A DNA stretch of 49,964 nucleotides from Patescibacteria group bacterium (GCA_030917865.1 JAUPTX010000006.1:1-49964), one strand, 5' to 3'. Positions 14,362 to 22,492 are shown, counted from the first letter of the stretch. Program-made: numbers and translations. The notes: generated by a model not told the origin, from the sequence alone.

Positions 14362-14859
14362 TTAGTTTAGATTATAAAATTCTCTTAATTTCTGCTCTTC
14401 TTGCTTTATTTGTGCTTCAATTTCTTTTATATTATTTTCGTAAGAATTGCTCATTCTTTTTAAACCCTCTAGTGTTTTTGAGAGTGTTGGGTTTTTTATC
14501 ATCTCTTCTTCAGTTTTTTCAATAGATAGTTTATATTGTCTTATTTTTTCTTTAGTTTCTTCAATTTGGTTTTTAAGAAGAGAAATATTGTCGTGTATTA
14601 TTTCACGATCCTCTGCGCTTCTTACAAGTAAATTTTCTACAGCTTCTTTATCTTCTGGTCTTGCTTCCATTGGGTCTTCTCCAGAAATTATTTCTTTTAT
14701 TCTTAAATTTTCATTCAAATCTCCTACTAGTTCGTCGTGACCGTATTCTCTCTCTATTCCCATTTTTTCTGCTTGAGAAAGTGTTCCGTCGTCTTGTTTA
14801 ATTTCTTTGCTTTCTGGTTTAATTTTATTAAAAGGGTTAAATCTTTCGAATAAACTCAT
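14362..14859 (-). CDS. Coiled-coil protein, unknown function
   Basis: A 165-aa protein beginning MSLFERFNPFNKIKPESKE and dominated by charged helices (DREIIHDNISLLKNQIEETKEKIRQYKLSIEKTEEEM, NNIKEIEAQIKQEEQKLREF). It has the same overall plan as its downstream neighbour at 13737-14360. It begins 1 nt after the stop of the PfkB-type kinase gene, so kinase and coiled-coil proteins form one operon. No homologue is recognised. Confidence 0.65.
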   Translation of the reverse strand: MSLFERFNPFNKIKPESKEIKQDDGTLSQAEKMGIEREYGHDELVGDLNENLRIKEIISGEDPMEARPEDKEAVENLLVRSAEDREIIHDNISLLKNQIEETKEKIRQYKLSIEKTEEEMIKNPTLSKTLEGLKRMSNSYENNIKEIEAQIKQEEQKLREFYNLN

Positions 14860-14860
14860 G

Positions 14861-15862
14861 CTAATTTATCTTCTTAGGTTTGTAATAACTTGGGGCTTTT
14901 GAAAGCCATTCTTCAAGTTTTGCTCGACTTAAAAGACCTTTTTGTGCTCCTACATATTGTACCACAGACATAGAGTTAACAGGACCCCACATCAAAGCTT
15001 GCTCTACTGGCATACCTAGTGCTAGAGCTGTAGTGAATGTGCTTGAAAAAGAATCCCCAGCACCTGTTCTTTCGACTGGAGGCTTTGGGTCTGGGTACAT
15101 TGGAAGATAAAGCATATCGCGTCCATCGTACGTGTATGCACCGTCTGGACCGTCTGTTATAACTGCTATTTTAGGTCCTAGATCATGTATACCTTGTAAA
15201 AGTTTTTTGATATCTTTTTCTTGGTTTTTTAATATTCTTTGAGCTTCTTCTTTGTTGCAGAAAAACACATAAGAAGACTCATAAATATCTTTTAGTGTTT
15301 CTGACCCAAGACTTATTTGAAATGTTCCAGGTTGAAAAGCGAGTTTTACACCTTTCTCTTTAACATATTTTGCAATATCGTGTTGGAATTTAATAGAATT
15401 TTCTGCCAAAGAAGAAAGATAGATCCATTCTGGTGGTTCTATTTTTTCTATAACACTTTTAAAATCGTAATTAAAGTTTGCGTGCTTAATTAAAATTGTT
15501 CTTTCTGCTTCAAAACTCAAAACATAGTGATAGTTTGTTTTAAAGCCATCTTGCGTTTGAACAAGGTTTGTTAATACGCCGTTTTCTTTCAGAGTCTCTA
15601 TACATTCTTTTCCGTTTTCGTCGTTTCCGACGTATGTTATAAGTGCAGTTTTAAGACCAAGTCTTGATGCAGAAACAGCGGCGTTCGGACTGTTGCCAAC
15701 CGCTTTTACAATCTCTACATCTTTGTAGGGGATTTTGTCTCCGAACCGCATTGAGATGGTGCAGTTGTCGTCATCTATGTCGCAGGACACTCGAGCGTCT
15801 TGTAATTGTATAAAAGCATCTGTGACGATATCTCCAATAGCTAAAAATTTAATGTTTTTCAT
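14861..15862 (-). CDS. PfkB-family carbohydrate/nucleoside kinase
   Basis: A 333-aa kinase of the ribokinase-PfkB superfamily, transferring phosphate from ATP to a sugar or nucleoside hydroxyl. The start is FLAIGDIVTDAFIQL, the first signature region includes VGNSPNAAVSASRLGLKTALITYVGNDENG near residues 55-82, and the catalytic signature ERTGAGDSFSSTFTTALALGM near 263-284 carries the base Asp and anion-hole GAGD. The substrate cannot be read from sequence; ribokinase, adenosine kinase or fructose-type activities are all possible. The promoter is leaderless. Confidence 0.88.
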   Translation of the reverse strand: MKNIKFLAIGDIVTDAFIQLQDARVSCDIDDDNCTISMRFGDKIPYKDVEIVKAVGNSPNAAVSASRLGLKTALITYVGNDENGKECIETLKENGVLTNLVQTQDGFKTNYHYVLSFEAERTILIKHANFNYDFKSVIEKIEPPEWIYLSSLAENSIKFQHDIAKYVKEKGVKLAFQPGTFQISLGSETLKDIYESSYVFFCNKEEAQRILKNQEKDIKKLLQGIHDLGPKIAVITDGPDGAYTYDGRDMLYLPMYPDPKPPVERTGAGDSFSSTFTTALALGMPVEQALMWGPVNSMSVVQYVGAQKGLLSRAKLEEWLSKAPSYYKPKKIN

Positions 15863-15868
15863 AATTTC

Positions 15869-15877
15869 ATTTTAACA
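15869..15877 (-). promoter_or_regulatory. Extended -10 box TGTTAAAAT, minus strand
   Basis: TGT-TAAAAT on the minus strand ends 6 nt before the ATG at 15862, implying leaderless mRNA for the kinase operon. Confidence 0.65.
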
Positions 15878-15906
15878 ATAATTTTTCTATTATTGAAATA
15901 AACATG

Positions 15907-15934
15907 TTGACTGTAATCATAAAGTATGTAGAAT
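15907..15934 (+). promoter_or_regulatory. Canonical promoter TTGACT-N16-TAGAAT
   Basis: TTGACT (15907-15912) and TAGAAT (15929-15934) precede the accessory gene at 15984 by about 50 nt, giving a leader of roughly 42 nt that is rich in A and C. Confidence 0.75.
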
Positions 15935-15983
15935 TTAATACTGAGTTTCAGTTCGTTTTAACTAACCATCAAACCAAACTGCC

Positions 15984-16286
15984 ATGACGATGATTGAGAT
16001 GAAGGGTACAGGCGTGTCAAATGTTCCCGCCGGAACGAAGTTTCCTGAAACTGCAACCTCTTCGGAGGTGCGGGTTCGGTTGGAGCGACAGATAAAGGTC
16101 GTGAAGGATGAGATCGACGGCTATATGGAGGTCATTGCTCGTGCAAGTCGGCAAAGGAAGAATGAGCCGGGTATCAACCTACTCAAGCTTTCTGTTGATC
16201 AAAATGGCCCAGCTCTTGCAAAGGCAAGGGCGCTGTTGGCCGAACTCGAACAAAAGCTTCACGCTGAGCAACAGATTGCCGGGTAA
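15984..16286 (+). CDS. 100-aa accessory protein, unknown function
   Basis: A soluble protein starting MTMIEMKGTGVSNVPAGTKF with a helical, charged middle (VRVRLERQIKVVKDEIDGYMEVIARASRQRK) and a C-terminal helix (LAKARALLAELEQKLHAEQQ); it may form a helical hairpin. One sampled line is 30 of 60 GC, clearly above the adjacent genes. It has a classical -35/-10 promoter, the leader ends CCATCAAACCAAACTGCC before the ATG, and a strong terminator follows. It is a single-gene unit. No family is recognised. Confidence 0.7.
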   Translation: MTMIEMKGTGVSNVPAGTKFPETATSSEVRVRLERQIKVVKDEIDGYMEVIARASRQRKNEPGINLLKLSVDQNGPALAKARALLAELEQKLHAEQQIAG

Positions 16287-16301
16287 ATTTGCTCGGTATC
16301 T

Positions 16302-16335
16302 AAAAAGCCATCCACAGACAAGTGGGTGGCTTTTT
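16302..16335 (+). terminator. Terminator after the 15984 gene
   Basis: A 14-bp stem (16302-16315 with 16322-16335, one G-T pair) ends in TTTTT. The last T of the tract is the first base of the next extended -10 box. Confidence 0.9.
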
Positions 16336-16343
16336 GCTATAAT
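16335..16343 (+). promoter_or_regulatory. Extended -10 box TGCTATAAT
   Basis: TGC-TATAAT ends 8 nt before the ATG at 16352 and overlaps the T-tract of the preceding terminator. Confidence 0.7.
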
Positions 16344-16351
16344 ATGAATAT

Positions 16352-16750
16352 ATGAGTTTAGAAAATGGAGAAAAACCAAAAATGAGAATTCTGCACATGA
16401 AAGAAGACTTAAGTAAGGTTGAAAACCAAACTGATTTGAATTATGAAATAAAACATGACGAAGATATTAAAATTCCATTTGAAAAAGATTTGAAGTTTTG
16501 TGAAAACATAGAGTCTATTCTTGAAATAGATGAAGGTTCCCGAAAAAACATTTTAAATAAATTGTACAGCATGGTTCCAGAATGGACAGATCTGACCAAT
16601 GGTTATGAGATTGGTAAATTAAAGCTAGGAACTTTTCTTAGAATTTATAATCAAATTTATAAATTTGAGACAGATGAAGATCGTAAAAAAGAGGCAAAAG
16701 AAATAGTAAATCATTTTGATTTTTCATTAAGACAACTTTCACTTTCATAA
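16352..16750 (+). CDS. Hypothetical 132-aa protein
   Basis: A soluble acidic protein with no recognised domain. The N-terminal third is probably flexible (MSLENGEKPKMRILHMKEDLS). The rest reads as helices (FCENIESILEIDEGSRKNILNKLYSMVPEW, LGTFLRIYNQIYKFETDEDRKKEAKEIVNHFDFSLRQLSL). Its stop codon is 1 nt before the start of the FAD oxidase gene, so they share a transcript from the promoter at 16335-16343. Confidence 0.65.
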   Translation: MSLENGEKPKMRILHMKEDLSKVENQTDLNYEIKHDEDIKIPFEKDLKFCENIESILEIDEGSRKNILNKLYSMVPEWTDLTNGYEIGKLKLGTFLRIYNQIYKFETDEDRKKEAKEIVNHFDFSLRQLSLS

Positions 16751-16751
16751 T

Positions 16752-18455
16752 ATGTTTAAAGACGAGCTAGAAAATCTAATAGAGGGTGATGTTTTGAACA
16801 CTAAAGATGTTTTGGCTAAATACAGTCACGATTATAGTATTTTTGAGGTGCAGCCCGATATAATCGTTTATCCTAAAAATTCTGAAGACGTAAAAAAAGT
16901 TGTAAATTTTGTAAACAAAAAAAGAGAACAAGGATATTTTTATATTTCAATAACAGCCAGGGCGGCGGGTACTTGTATGTCTGGTGGCTCTTTAAATACG
17001 TCCATTATTTTAGACACCACAAAATACATGAATGGTGTTTTAGAAGTTAACGAAATGACCCCAATAAAAAGAAAAACAAAAAACGGAAAATACTTTGAAA
17101 TTTCTGGAGAGGCGAAAGTGTTGCCGGGAACTTTTTATAGAGATTTTGAGAAAGAGACTTTAAAGAAAGGTCTTTTGATGCCTTGTTATCCTGCGTCACG
17201 TGAACTTTGTGCTGTTGGCGGCATGGTTGCTAACAACGGCGCTGGTGAAAAAACTTTAAAATACGGACAAAATAAAGATTTTGTAAAAAGTCTAAAAGTT
17301 GTTTTAGATGATGGGGAAGAGTACGAAATAAAGCCAATAACCAAACAAGAGCTCGAAGCCGTTTCTTTAGAAGAAAACTCTTTAGGTAGGATTTGTAGAA
17401 AAATCTGGAATATCTATAAGAGAAGTGAAGAAGATATATTAAGCGCTCGGCCAAAAACTTCGAAAAACTCTTCTGGGTATTTGATCTGGGATGTTTGGGA
17501 TAGAGAAAGAAATGTTTTTGATTTAACCAAGCTTTTTGTTGGTGCTCAGGGTACGACGGGTATAATCACCGAGATAACTTATCATCTGGTCAAAGAAGAA
17601 GAGAACTCCAAACTTTTAGTTGTATTTTTGAAAGATTTAAAAAGGTTGCCAGAACTCACAGAAGAGCTTTTGAAATATGATGTCGAAACACTAGAGGTTT
17701 ATGATGACCATACTCTTAAATTTGCTGTTAAATTTTTCGGAAGTTTCCTAAAAGAAAAAGGTCTTTTAGGTATGATTAAATACGCCCTTCGTTTTTTGCC
17801 AGAATTTTTTATGGTGCTTTCGGGTGGAATGCCGAAACTTATCGTTTTGGCTGAATTTGTTTCAAACGATGTAAATGAAATAAGTGAAGAGTCTTTCGAC
17901 GCTTATAGAACAGTTAAGTCTTTGGGTTTCAAATCAAGACTTATAAAAACAGACGAGGAAAGAGATAAATATTTTGACATAAGGCACGACAGTTTTAAAT
18001 TGCTTTCTGATCATTCAAAGGGTGTTAAAACAGCCCCGTTTATAGATGATGTAGCCATACCTACAAAAAATCTTCCAGCGTATCTTCCAGAGCTAACTAA
18101 GATTTTAGATGAATATAAATTGCTTTATACAATCGCCGGGCATTTAGGTGACGGTAACTTGCACGTGATACCTCTTATGGATTTTAACGACCCTAAGACA
18201 AAAGACACTATTTTAGAACTTTCTCCGGTTGTCTATGAATTGGTTAAAAAATATGACGGGACAATAACAGCAGAACACAACGACGGAATAATTAGAACTC
18301 CGTATCTACCGATAATGTTTGGAGAAAAAATGGTCCAAGTTTTTGCCGAAATAAAAGAGGCTTTTGATCCTAAAAACATATTTAATCCTGGGAAAAAAGT
18401 GGGATTTAAGGTTGACGACATCGAAAAATATATCGAAAAACCTAAAAAGAAATAG
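16752..18455 (+). CDS. FAD-linked oxidase, D-lactate dehydrogenase/GlcD type
   Basis: A 567-aa flavoprotein of the PCMH (VAO) superfamily. The FAD-binding half contains PDIIVYPKNSEDVKKVVNFVN, the Gly-rich loop ITARAAGTCMSGGSLNTSIILDTTKYMN, CYPASRELCAVGGMVANNGAGEKTLKYGQNKDFV and GAQGTTGIITEITY. The C-terminal half has the metal/substrate motifs of D-lactate and glycolate oxidases: HLGDGNLHVIPLMD, EHNDGIIRTPY and FDPKNIFNPGKK. There is no Fe-S (CxxC) tail, so it resembles single-subunit D-lactate dehydrogenase. It would oxidise a 2-hydroxy acid; the electron acceptor is not evident in this window. Confidence 0.85.
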   Translation: MFKDELENLIEGDVLNTKDVLAKYSHDYSIFEVQPDIIVYPKNSEDVKKVVNFVNKKREQGYFYISITARAAGTCMSGGSLNTSIILDTTKYMNGVLEVNEMTPIKRKTKNGKYFEISGEAKVLPGTFYRDFEKETLKKGLLMPCYPASRELCAVGGMVANNGAGEKTLKYGQNKDFVKSLKVVLDDGEEYEIKPITKQELEAVSLEENSLGRICRKIWNIYKRSEEDILSARPKTSKNSSGYLIWDVWDRERNVFDLTKLFVGAQGTTGIITEITYHLVKEEENSKLLVVFLKDLKRLPELTEELLKYDVETLEVYDDHTLKFAVKFFGSFLKEKGLLGMIKYALRFLPEFFMVLSGGMPKLIVLAEFVSNDVNEISEESFDAYRTVKSLGFKSRLIKTDEERDKYFDIRHDSFKLLSDHSKGVKTAPFIDDVAIPTKNLPAYLPELTKILDEYKLLYTIAGHLGDGNLHVIPLMDFNDPKTKDTILELSPVVYELVKKYDGTITAEHNDGIIRTPYLPIMFGEKMVQVFAEIKEAFDPKNIFNPGKKVGFKVDDIEKYIEKPKKK

Positions 18456-18485
18456 TTTCTGTAATCTTTAAAATTTTCTAACGTC

Positions 18486-18528
18486 ATTAGTTTTGGAGGT
18501 GTAAAAACCTCTTGAAATAATAACTAAT
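18486..18528 (+). promoter_or_regulatory. Leader hairpin directly abutting a start codon
   Basis: ATTAGTT (18486-18492) pairs with AACTAAT (18522-18528), and GAGGT (18496-18500) pairs with ACCTC (18507-18511). The only Shine-Dalgarno-like string (GGAGG) lies in the inner stem, 28 nt before the ATG at 18529. A regulatory role is inference. Confidence 0.4.
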
Positions 18529-18711
18529 ATGAAAAGATTTAAAGAAAATTTAGAAGTAAGAAAAGATCAAAATTTAGCGTCGCTGGTTTTGACTTTGTGT
18601 TTTTTGATAATTTTTATTTCAATTACTTCTTCTTTATCTTTAAATGATAAAACAGTAGAAAATAGCCAAAAAACAGCAATCTCTCTAGAAAAAGTGACTG
18701 TTGTTAAATAA
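18529..18711 (+). CDS. 60-aa single-pass membrane protein
   Basis: A short protein with a basic N-terminus (MKRFKENLEVRKDQN), one membrane segment (LASLVLTLCFLIIFISITSSL) and a polar tail ending EKVTVVK. The positive-inside rule puts the tail outside. The ATG follows a leader hairpin. Function unknown; it lies between the FAD oxidase and rplY. Confidence 0.55.
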   Translation: MKRFKENLEVRKDQNLASLVLTLCFLIIFISITSSLSLNDKTVENSQKTAISLEKVTVVK

Positions 18712-18715
18712 AGAC

Positions 18716-18743
18716 TAGACTTTTTTTGCTTTTTGTTTATAAT
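18716..18743 (+). promoter_or_regulatory. Promoter TAGACT-N16-TATAAT before rplY
   Basis: TAGACT (18716-18721) and TATAAT (18738-18743) precede the ATG at 18752 by 8 nt, again a near-leaderless arrangement. Confidence 0.7.
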
Positions 18744-18751
18744 GTTCCCGT

Positions 18752-19393
18752 ATGACAACTTTAAACGCACAACTAAGGGGATTAGTTAATAAATCTAAAA
18801 ACAAAGAATTAAGAGGGGCTGGTCAAATACCTGCGGTATTTTATGGTTTTAAAAAAGATACTACTATGGTATCTGTGGATTCAAGAGAATTTTCTTCAGT
18901 ATTTAAAGAAGCTGGAGAAACTTCAACAATCACACTTAAAACTCCAAATGGTGAATTTAATGCAATGATTCACGATGTTCAGTTTGATCCAGTTACTGGA
19001 TCAGTTATCCACGTAGACTTTTTAGCTGTGGATATGAACAAATCTATCGAAGTAGAAGTTCCATTCGAATTCGAAGGTGTTTCAGAGGCTGTTAAGGGCG
19101 GTGGTGTTTTGGTAAAAGTTATGCACGAAGTTTCTGTGTCAGCTCTACCAAACAAGATTCCACAACATATAGTTGTCGATATTTCAAAACTTGTTAATAT
19201 TGATGATGTGGTGACTCTAGAAGATGTTAAATTACCAGAAGGTGTTTCGTTTACTGACGAAGACCTGACTAGAGTTGTCGCTTCAGTAACTGCACAGCAA
19301 GAAGAAACAGACACTCCAACTGAGATAAATCTTGATTCTATTCAAGTAGAAAAGAAAGGTAAGAAAGAAGAAGAGGCTGTTTCTAACGACTAA
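18752..19393 (+). CDS. rplY: 50S ribosomal protein L25 (CTC-type)
   Basis: A 213-aa L25/TL5/CTC protein that binds 5S rRNA on the large subunit. The N-terminal 5S-binding domain has LRGAGQIPAVFYGF near residues 21-34, then TITLKTPNGEFNAMIHDVQFDPVTGSVIHVDFLAVD. The longer CTC-type beta domain follows (VPFEFEGVSEAVKGGGVLVKVMHEVSVSALPNKIPQHIVVDIS). A Lys/Glu-rich tail ends the protein. The start fits the family and a good promoter. Confidence 0.93.
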   Translation: MTTLNAQLRGLVNKSKNKELRGAGQIPAVFYGFKKDTTMVSVDSREFSSVFKEAGETSTITLKTPNGEFNAMIHDVQFDPVTGSVIHVDFLAVDMNKSIEVEVPFEFEGVSEAVKGGGVLVKVMHEVSVSALPNKIPQHIVVDISKLVNIDDVVTLEDVKLPEGVSFTDEDLTRVVASVTAQQEETDTPTEINLDSIQVEKKGKKEEEAVSND

Positions 19394-19417
19394 TCAAAGC
19401 TGTGCAACATTTTAAAT

Positions 19418-20788
19418 ATGTTGTCACAAACTCTAACAAAAAATAAAAATTTTATTACAAAAGGCGTTATCGCTTTCGCGATAGTGCTTTTTGTTTTTTC
19501 TGTTTTTGGGCCATCTTTTGCAAATGCTCAGCTTTCGCCAGAAGAAAGAGCGCGTCTTGAAACAGAGCTTGCTCAACTTGAAAAAGAGATAAAAGAACAA
19601 GAAACAATACTTGCAGGGCAGAAAAATAAATCTGCATCTTTGCAAAGAGACATAGAGCTTTTGCGAGCTAGAATCGATGCTTCAAAAAAGAAGATTGCTC
19701 AAAAAGATATACAAATTAAAAAAATCGGAAGTGAGATTAAAAACAAAAACCAGACGATCGAACAGTTAAATGGCGATATTGAAGACGGAAAGCAGTCATT
19801 GGCTCAGTTGATTAAAAAAACTCACGAGATGGACTATATGACTTTTGCTCACGCTATTTTGAGTAGTGAGTCTATATCTGATTTTTATGGAGATATTGAT
19901 TCTTATGCATCTCTTAAAAAGTCTGTACAAGATTCTGTTAATGAAATACGTGGTGTAAAGGTTGAAACAGAGACAGTAAAGAAACAGTTAGAAGAAAAAC
20001 AAGTAGAAGAAATAGATGCTAAAAAGGCGATAGAACAAGAAAAGTCAAAAGTTGAAAGTAGTGAAAAGGATCAAAGACAACTTCTATCTATAAGTAAAAA
20101 TCAGGAGGCAGAGTATGCTAAGGTTTTAGCGGATAGACAAGCAAAAGCTGCGGGTATTAGAGCTAGGTTGTTCGAACTTCGTGGTCAGGGTGCTATTCCT
20201 TTCGGAGAGGCATACGAATATGCAAAGGTGGCAAGTAAGGCTACAGGAGTTAGACCAGCATTTATTTTGGCGATTTTGAAACAAGAATCAAACCTGGGCG
20301 CTAACGTTGGTACATGTAATAGACCGGGTGATACTAGAACATGGAGAGAAATTATGCCAGGACCAAACAGTGGATCTTGGAGAGATGATCATGCTGCTTT
20401 CTTGCGCATAACTAAAAAGTTAGGTCTTTCTCCTGATGGGCAACCGCTTTCTTGTCCGCTAGCTATCGGTGGATGGGGCGGTGCGATGGGTCCTTCACAG
20501 TTTATTCCTACAACTTGGGAAAGTTATGAAAATAGAATTGCGGCTGCTGTGGGTGCTTCTGTTGCGAATCCATGGAACCCAGCGCACGCTATTACAGCCA
20601 CGGCTTTGTATGTTAGAGATTTAGGTGCAGCTGCTCAGACATATACAGCAGAAAGAGAGGCGGCATGTAAATACTATTCAGGTCGCGGATGTTCTGATCC
20701 TAAAGTGAAAAATGCTTTTTATGGAAACGCCGTGATGTCTCACGCTGCTAATATTCAAAAAGATATTGATGTTTTGGAGAGTTTCTAG
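19418..20788 (+). CDS. Secreted coiled-coil lytic transglycosylase
   Basis: A 456-aa exported protein. Residues 1-37 are a signal peptide (hydrophobic VIAFAIVLFVFSVFG, then FANA). Residues about 38-250 are a long coiled coil with the segment KKTHEMDYMTFAHAILSSESISDF and KNQEAEYAKVLADRQAKAAG; the same module is in the M23 protein at 38318-39625. The C-terminal domain has an SLT-like transglycosylase pattern: RPAFILAILKQESNLGANVG with catalytic Glu, GGAMGPSQFIPTTWE, and AHAITATALYVRDLG. It would cut glycan strands of peptidoglycan, with the coiled coil acting as a regulatory arm as in PcsB/EnvC-type proteins (inferred). Confidence 0.85.
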   Translation: MLSQTLTKNKNFITKGVIAFAIVLFVFSVFGPSFANAQLSPEERARLETELAQLEKEIKEQETILAGQKNKSASLQRDIELLRARIDASKKKIAQKDIQIKKIGSEIKNKNQTIEQLNGDIEDGKQSLAQLIKKTHEMDYMTFAHAILSSESISDFYGDIDSYASLKKSVQDSVNEIRGVKVETETVKKQLEEKQVEEIDAKKAIEQEKSKVESSEKDQRQLLSISKNQEAEYAKVLADRQAKAAGIRARLFELRGQGAIPFGEAYEYAKVASKATGVRPAFILAILKQESNLGANVGTCNRPGDTRTWREIMPGPNSGSWRDDHAAFLRITKKLGLSPDGQPLSCPLAIGGWGGAMGPSQFIPTTWESYENRIAAAVGASVANPWNPAHAITATALYVRDLGAAAQTYTAEREAACKYYSGRGCSDPKVKNAFYGNAVMSHAANIQKDIDVLESF

Positions 20789-20798
20789 AATGCTTTGT

Positions 20799-20832
20799 AA
20801 AAACAAAAATCCCGAAAGGGATTTTTGTTTTT
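20799..20832 (+). terminator. Terminator after the transglycosylase gene
   Basis: A perfect 15-bp stem (20799-20813 with 20818-20832) with loop GAAA ends in T residues. Confidence 0.92.
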
Positions 20833-20842
20833 AGGATTTAAG

Positions 20843-20868
20843 GGCCCCGAAGCGTAAGCTTCGGGGCC
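20843..20868 (-). terminator. GC-rich hairpin after the 21030 gene
   Basis: An 11-bp stem (20843-20853 with 20858-20868) has a GTAA loop and lies 6 nt downstream of the minus-strand stop at 20875. No T-run follows directly, but the A/T-rich arm of the neighbouring terminator does. Confidence 0.7.
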
Positions 20869-20874
20869 AATACG

Positions 20875-21030
20875 TTAATTCAAGCCGAACACGACTTGCT
20901 CACTTTTGATCACCAAGAAGGGTTTAAGGTTCACGATTGGAACCCGGAAAAGGTTCATCATTTCTCGCAATCCTCTTTTGCCCGCCCTGCGATCCTTGCG
21001 CCGGGATAAGCACTTTTCTTTCGCGCTCAT
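20875..21030 (-). CDS. 51-aa basic accessory protein
   Basis: ATG 21030 is chosen because the ten preceding bases (CCACCAAACC) equal those before the start at 323 (minus). The product begins MSAKEKCLSRRKDRRAGKRG, extremely rich in Arg and Lys, and ends with a more hydrophobic stretch (FRVPIVNLKPFLVIKSEQVV). It might bind nucleic acid; this is inferred only from charge. It is a single-gene unit with its own hairpin terminator, lying between two housekeeping units. No family is recognised. Confidence 0.55.
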   Translation of the reverse strand: MSAKEKCLSRRKDRRAGKRGLREMMNLFRVPIVNLKPFLVIKSEQVVFGLN

Positions 21031-21115
21031 GGTTTGGTGGATTAAGGTTCTTTGTCTTAATAATTCTAGCATTAGTTGCTCAAAAACCGCTATAAAATTG
21101 TGTGTATTTAGCCCC

Positions 21116-21144
21116 TTGCTAAAGAAAACGAGCTATGTTATTAT
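21116..21144 (+). promoter_or_regulatory. Promoter TTGCTA-N17-TATTAT before rpmE
   Basis: TTGCTA (21116-21121), then 17 nt, then TATTAT (21139-21144) with TGT directly before it. The ATG at 21154 follows 9 nt later. Confidence 0.7.
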
Positions 21145-21153
21145 CTCCCTTGT

Positions 21154-21414
21154 ATGAAAAAAGGAATTCACCCAGAAAATTATAGACCAGTTATATTTCA
21201 AGATATCACTTCAGGTGAGATGTTTTTGATTGGTTCAACAATCAAGTCTTCTGAAAAAGGTAAATTTGATGGAAAAGAATATGACCTGGTAAAAGTTGAA
21301 ATTTCAAGTGCGAGCCACCCTTTCTACACAGGAAAAGAAACTGTGCTAGACACAGCTGGACGTGTTGATAAATTCAAACAAAGAGCTGCAAAAGTTACAA
21401 AGAAAAAAGCTTAA
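21154..21414 (+). CDS. rpmE2: 50S ribosomal protein L31 type B
   Basis: An 86-aa L31 of the zinc-free (C-minus) type. The pattern [29 protein letters not shown] and [27 protein letters not shown] is characteristic, and there are no Cys residues, so the zinc ribbon of type A L31 is missing. A Lys-rich tail ends it. Zinc-free L31 usually substitutes under zinc limitation where both types exist; here it may be the only copy, which the window cannot show. Confidence 0.95.
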   Translation: MKKGIHPENYRPVIFQDITSGEMFLIGSTIKSSEKGKFDGKEYDLVKVEISSASHPFYTGKETVLDTAGRVDKFKQRAAKVTKKKA

Positions 21415-21428
21415 GTTAAATTACTTAA

Positions 21429-21466
21429 AACAAAAAGAGGGCATTTTGCCTTCTTTTTGTTATTAT
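21429..21466 (+). terminator. Terminator fused with prfA promoter
   Basis: A 15-bp stem (21429-21443 with 21447-21461, one G-T pair) is the rpmE terminator. Its right arm supplies the TGT of an extended -10 box (TGT-TATTAT, 21458-21466) that ends 7 nt before the prfA ATG at 21474. Confidence 0.8.
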
Positions 21467-21473
21467 AGATAAT

Positions 21474-22439
21474 ATGAATTCAAATCTTAACATTGAAGAA
21501 TTAAAACAGAATCACAAAACAAGCTACATGGCAGGCGAGCTTGAGCGTCTTTTGCGTGAAAGAGAAACAACAGAAAAAATGATTTCTGATGAACCTGAAA
21601 TGAAAGATATTGCTGAAGAAGAATTAAAAAATATAGATATTCAAATAGAAGGCTTAAAGGCTCAAATCGAAGCAATCATAAAAGCAGAAAGGGAAGAAGA
21701 AAAGTTTCCAAACGAAATAATGCTTGAAGTTCGTGCTGGTGCTGGTGGAGACGAAGCTTCACTTTTTGCATACCAACTCGCAGAAATGTATCAAAGATAT
21801 GCCGAAAAGCAGGGTTGGACTTTTAAGACCGAGTATGAGTCTATGAACGATCTTGGTGGATACAAAGAAGCTTCTTTCGAGATAAAAGGAAAAGATGTTT
21901 ATAAAAAACTTCGTTTTGAAACTGGTGTACACAGAGTTCAAAGAATCCCAGCTACAGAAAAGCAGGGTAGAATCCACACATCTACAGCTTCTGTGGCGAT
22001 ACTGCCTTTGTATAAAAAAACAAGTATTATTTTAAATGAAGCCGATTTAGAATTTGAAACTTCTCGTTCTGGTGGTGCTGGTGGTCAAAACGTTAACAAG
22101 GTGGAAACTGCCGTACGTGTTATACACAAACCAACAGGATTTGATGTTAGATCTACTTCTGAAAGAACTCAGCTTAAAAATAAAGAAAAAGCTCTAGAAC
22201 TTTTGCGTTCAAGATTACAACAAGCCAAAGACGAAGAAGAGGCGAGAAAATATTCTGAAAACAGGGCATCTCAAATTGGGTCTGGTGACCGGTCTGAGAA
22301 GATTAGAACTTATAACTTCCCACAAGACAGACTTACTGACCACAGAATAAAAGAATCTTGGAGCAATCTGCCTTCTATAATGCTAGGGAATATAGACGAC
22401 GTTATTTCTGCTTTTGATGAAAAGGACATGACTGCTTAA
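21474..22439 (+). CDS. prfA: Peptide chain release factor 1
   Basis: A 321-aa RF1 that ends translation at UAA and UAG. The stop-reading tripeptide PAT is in [18 protein letters not shown], which marks RF1 rather than RF2 (SPF). The hydrolysis motif GGQ is in [29 protein letters not shown] is near the C-terminus. The protein is about 40 residues shorter than E. coli RF1, the missing part being in the N-terminal helical domain, as is common in reduced genomes. Confidence 0.96.
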   Translation: MNSNLNIEELKQNHKTSYMAGELERLLRERETTEKMISDEPEMKDIAEEELKNIDIQIEGLKAQIEAIIKAEREEEKFPNEIMLEVRAGAGGDEASLFAYQLAEMYQRYAEKQGWTFKTEYESMNDLGGYKEASFEIKGKDVYKKLRFETGVHRVQRIPATEKQGRIHTSTASVAILPLYKKTSIILNEADLEFETSRSGGAGGQNVNKVETAVRVIHKPTGFDVRSTSERTQLKNKEKALELLRSRLQQAKDEEEARKYSENRASQIGSGDRSEKIRTYNFPQDRLTDHRIKESWSNLPSIMLGNIDDVISAFDEKDMTA

Positions 22440-22450
22440 TTGTTTTTAAT

Positions 22451-22483
22451 AAAAAGTGGCAAGGCGAAGCCTTGTCGCTTTTT
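22451..22483 (+). terminator. Terminator after prfA
   Basis: A 15-bp stem (22451-22465 with 22469-22483, two wobble pairs) with loop GAA ends in TTTTT. Confidence 0.9.
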
Positions 22484-22492
22484 ACATTTCTA

